Shown: positions 61,591 through 64,000 of the stretch, in pieces | How positions within the stretch are numbered: position 1 is the stretch's first letter | Layout: each line of letters opens with the position of its first letter | Assembly (NCBI GenBank): GCA_944472155.2 | Contig: OX235271.1 | Location: 29,210,977-29,274,976 of the forward strand | Origin: Trichobilharzia szidati | Taxonomy: Eukaryota; Platyhelminthes; Trematoda; Strigeidida; Schistosomatidae | Length of the DNA: 64,000 bases | Direction of reading: 5' to 3' | Position numbers and translations under genes: made by a program | The notes under the pieces: generated by a model | What the model saw: the letters and a program-made list of their open reading frames with translations, nothing else | What the model was told of the DNA's origin: nothing | Database searches by the model: none

Positions 61591-62340
61591 TAACAGCCCT
61601 CGGGAAGCGAGAAGACAGCCGTACTTTGAACTGACAAAAACACCCTAATAGATCCAGACTTCGCAAGTTAATTTACAAGCGAAAACCAACAGGATGGTAG
61701 AAGAGGCAAGCAGTGGAAACAGGACTTCAGAGGAACAATATCAACAAGTGTTAATCACCATTAATTAGAAGAATTCAAACAAGATTATCTCTTTCCACTT
61801 ATCTGATATGAGCTGCATCATTTCAACTCCTGCCGGTAACACGGAGTAAGATGTCAAAGACAATCTTGATTGAGAAAGCAAGAATGACGTTCATTACTCT
61901 GAAATCGGTGTGAAGGTCTACAACGTTTATGTCAAGTTGGTCAGTGCCTCTATATATGATTCAGTGACTTAGCGTGGTCATTGCCTAAAGCGACTCCAAC
62001 AGTCTACTGGGGATATTTATCAACAGCTAGCTAGCCGTCTCCTCTTTCTGGATACCGGGAAGTGTGTTCAGCAAGAAATTCTAGTAATGAATCCCCCTTG
62101 AACCCTTCCACCCAACAAGTATTCAGAAGCTTACGGAGATGGATTCAACATCACTTACTCATCAATCTGTAGAGTAGAAGCTGGATGGGAAACATCAAGT
62201 GGGAGTGATATGGAGAATATCGTATGAATATGAAACGAAGGTTGTTAAGCAGTGATCGTGGTGGGTGAATTTGACGCAGATAACCGAGTGTGACGAAGAT
62301 GTTTGGCTGATGTCGCATATTCTACTGAGAAGTCAAGGGA
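61590..62340 (+). mobile_element. Old N1c copy, right
   Basis: From the RT end (SGSEKTAVL.., NQQDGRRGK, VLITIN) to the C-terminal block shared with the inverted copy at 56940-57490. Confidence 0.65.
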
Positions 62341-63050
62341 GCAAGGGAAGGAACGGAAGATGATCAGCATCACCTCGTGTATTTGTACTCATCACATTGA
62401 GAAGATGAACACATGCCGGGGGTTTTTCGGAGGATAGAAATGAAGGTGGTATATGTTTGATTTCTGTCTCTATCTATAGTGCATTCTCTCCTCAGATTGT
62501 TATGTGTTGTGTTGAGTAAGTTGGTTGGTGTCTAACTGTTCTTTATTCCGACTAATGTATTGTGTTTTCTTCCATTGTAGATTTGACGACGAAATTTGTC
62601 GGTGGTCATTTGGTTAGGTGTTGCAGATAGTAGTTGTATTGTGTCGGATCAGAATCAGTGAGGTAGTTAGATGTACGACTGTATTGATGAAGTGATTCAC
62701 TGCAATCAACTATCCAGTATGTCCAGTCATTCATGCATGTATTGGGTACTTGGATGTTTTATCTGGTCAGCTGGTTAGTTGAAGTTATTGCGTGACAGCC
62801 GTACACCCTACTACCTTGCTGGAGATCCGACTATTCGACGAGACATTGGGAGTGAGAGATTGATGAGTGTGGGTGGATTTGTGATTTGTAGTTTTGTATA
62901 ATTTTTCATTATTCTTTCACTGTTTATTTGTTTTTCAGAATATGCGTACAGGTATGATTTGGATGTGTTTCACTCTGACTTATTTGGTGATTTTCATTGA
63001 TGTAGTCGAAGAAGCTCAACATTCGATGTTTGTTTCTTTTCTGATTGTAC
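62055..63050 (+). repeat. Right arm of 1-kb inverted duplication
   Basis: Reverse complement partner of 56250-57250. It begins in N1c and ends near GATGTTTGTTTCTTTTCTGA, beyond which similarity fades. Confidence 0.85.
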
Positions 63051-63231
63051 TTTAGGTGTTTTTGCCGTTGCTAGTATCTCAATAGGCAGTGCTGTCTGCG
63101 GGCGTCTTCTATTCCTGTTCAAGCACAGACGTAACGGTTTTAAAATGCTGGATGAAGTTAAGCTTGTATTCAGATACGGTTCAGTGTAAATTGTATTACT
63201 GAAGTTATTCTTTGCCTATTCGTCATTATGA

Positions 63232-63893
63232 AAGAACAGGCTGGCTGGCTGGATTCAACCAAGAACTTGGCACCGAAGTGCAGCAGTTCGAGTTCCCACG
63301 TTACAAATAGCACACAAAGGTAGACAAGAAAATGAGTGAAGAGAATCAATAGAGTTTTGACAAGTATAAGAGAGAAACAGAATGAGTAATGGTAGAAAGG
63401 AATATGAAAGATTACAGAGATTGAATACATCTGCGTAAGCCATTGACAACGATTTTGAGCCATGTCACCTATTGTCTGTCTCCAGCCATTGATTCTTAGA
63501 GTCCCGAGGGTGGGCCCCAACCCGGAAGTCTGCATCTCCCTACCTGACTCAGTTTAACTGTCAAGGATTTCATGGATTGATGCCATGTTTTTGTTTGGCC
63601 ACCACTCACTCTTTTCCAACCTGCACCTATATCAGCTAGTAATGCCCGTCCGTCGGGGGAGGCGATGGTTAGGCATGCGCAGCACGTGACCTAACCATCT
63701 CAATCTATGTAACTTCATAGCCTCTTCGATTGATTTTCCCTCTTCGCCCAACACTCTACGCCTAACGTCAACATTACTTACTTTATTATACCACCTAACG
63801 CGGGAAAGAGATCGTAAACATCTGTGGTCAAAAACAGACAATCTCTTCATGTCTTCCGCTCTCAATGGCCATGTCTCACCACCACAGGACGTA
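63232..63893 (-). mobile_element. SR2 (RTE) 3' end, 5'-truncated
   Basis: Tail (GGCTGGCTGG-rich) near 63240, UTR, C-terminus from GETWPLRAEDMKRLSVFD. Truncated at about 63893. Confidence 0.85.
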
Positions 63894-63898
63894 AACAT
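63632..63898 (-). pseudogene. SR2 C-terminal domain
   Basis: 88 codons: GETWPLRAEDMKRLSVFDHR, CLRSLSRVRWYNKVSNVDVR, RRVLGEEGKSIEEAMKLHR, LRWLGHVLRMPNHRLPRR. A frameshift then loses GGQTKTWHQ. The leading MFTS codons are flank. The MAQNRCQW end reappears at 63440 in another frame. Confidence 0.85.
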
Positions 63899-64000
63899 CT
63901 TTCATGTTCTGGATTGATTGTTTCATTCTCACCGTCCTGGTCGTTTTCCAGCGATACTTCCTAAGGATGCATGCGAATATTGGAGTTATCAAGGGTGACA
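63894..64000. other. Unassigned right edge
   Basis: Too short to judge. It follows the SR2 truncation point. Confidence 0.3.

Noticed and set aside
1..64000. CRISPR array, operon or bacterial gene cluster
   Set aside because: No regular spacer-repeat arrays, ribosome-binding sites or bacterial gene order; all long frames are eukaryotic retroelement fragments.

Overview
The window looks like repeat-dense nuclear DNA from a digenean flatworm, most likely a schistosome or close relative. The evidence is AT-rich sequence, SR2/SjR2-type RTE elements, SR1-type CR1 elements, many Penelope-like elements (PLEs) with GIY-YIG endonuclease, and tRNA-headed SINE-like repeats carrying a Sm-alpha-style hammerhead ribozyme. 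I found no convincing host gene, tRNA, rRNA or CRISPR. Nearly every long reading frame is a piece of a retrotransposon. Family labels are mine: PLE-A to PLE-F are Penelope-like subtypes; N1a, N1b and N1c are subfamilies of one endonuclease-type non-LTR element with the RT motif FIDFEKAFDSVDR; SR2 is the RTE family; CR1 is the SR1-like family; S1, S2 and S3 are tRNA-headed SINE-like repeats; R1 to R4 are short dispersed repeats.

Layout. 1-1.2 kb: fold-back PLE-A end and PLE-B scrap. 2.5-4.9 kb: long N1b copy (minus). 5.05-6.75 kb: SR2 inside SR2. 7-12.5 kb: N1, four PLE pieces, S1, R1, N1a. 12.8-16.7 kb: two CR1 copies, the second almost open. 16.87-20.85 kb: a stacked nest of PLE-A, PLE-D, PLE-B and N1b. 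21-26.6 kb: CR1, S1, S2, old N1. 27.1-29 kb: N1a inside R3. 30.1-33.4 kb: PLE-F, with a 527-codon RT/GIY-YIG frame, inside a PLE-A fold-back. 33.5-38.3 kb: SR2, S1, S3, PLE-A, N1b, S2, PLE. 38.47-39.48 kb: a complete PLE-A fold-back about 1 kb long. 39.9-45 kb: old N1, N1b, R1, S2, S3. 45.4-47.8 kb: very old N1 with endonuclease remnant. 48-53.5 kb: N1b, R3, PLE-D, PLE-F, old SR2. 54.1-55.8 kb: N1a. 56.25-63.05 kb: a 1 kb inverted duplication 5 kb apart, with a young N1a between its arms. 63.2-63.9 kb: SR2.

How the parts relate. N1, SR2 and CR1 encode (in broken form) the reverse transcriptases of 3'-end-primed insertion; S1-S3 have pol III-like heads and presumably depended on such enzymes. 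Several N1 copies keep near-perfect 10-17 bp target duplications. PLE 3' ends carry compact hammerhead-like motifs, and several PLE copies have an extra inverted copy of their 3' end on the far side, so both hammerheads point outward. The most notable points are this outward hammerhead fold-back architecture, three intact-core hammerhead motifs in three PLE subtypes, a 4-nt insertion in the catalytic FADD box shared by three N1a copies, and the large inverted duplication near the right end.

Limits. All identities come from reading motifs and comparing copies inside the window. No database search or folding program was run. Edges of degenerate elements are accurate to perhaps 10-50 bases.
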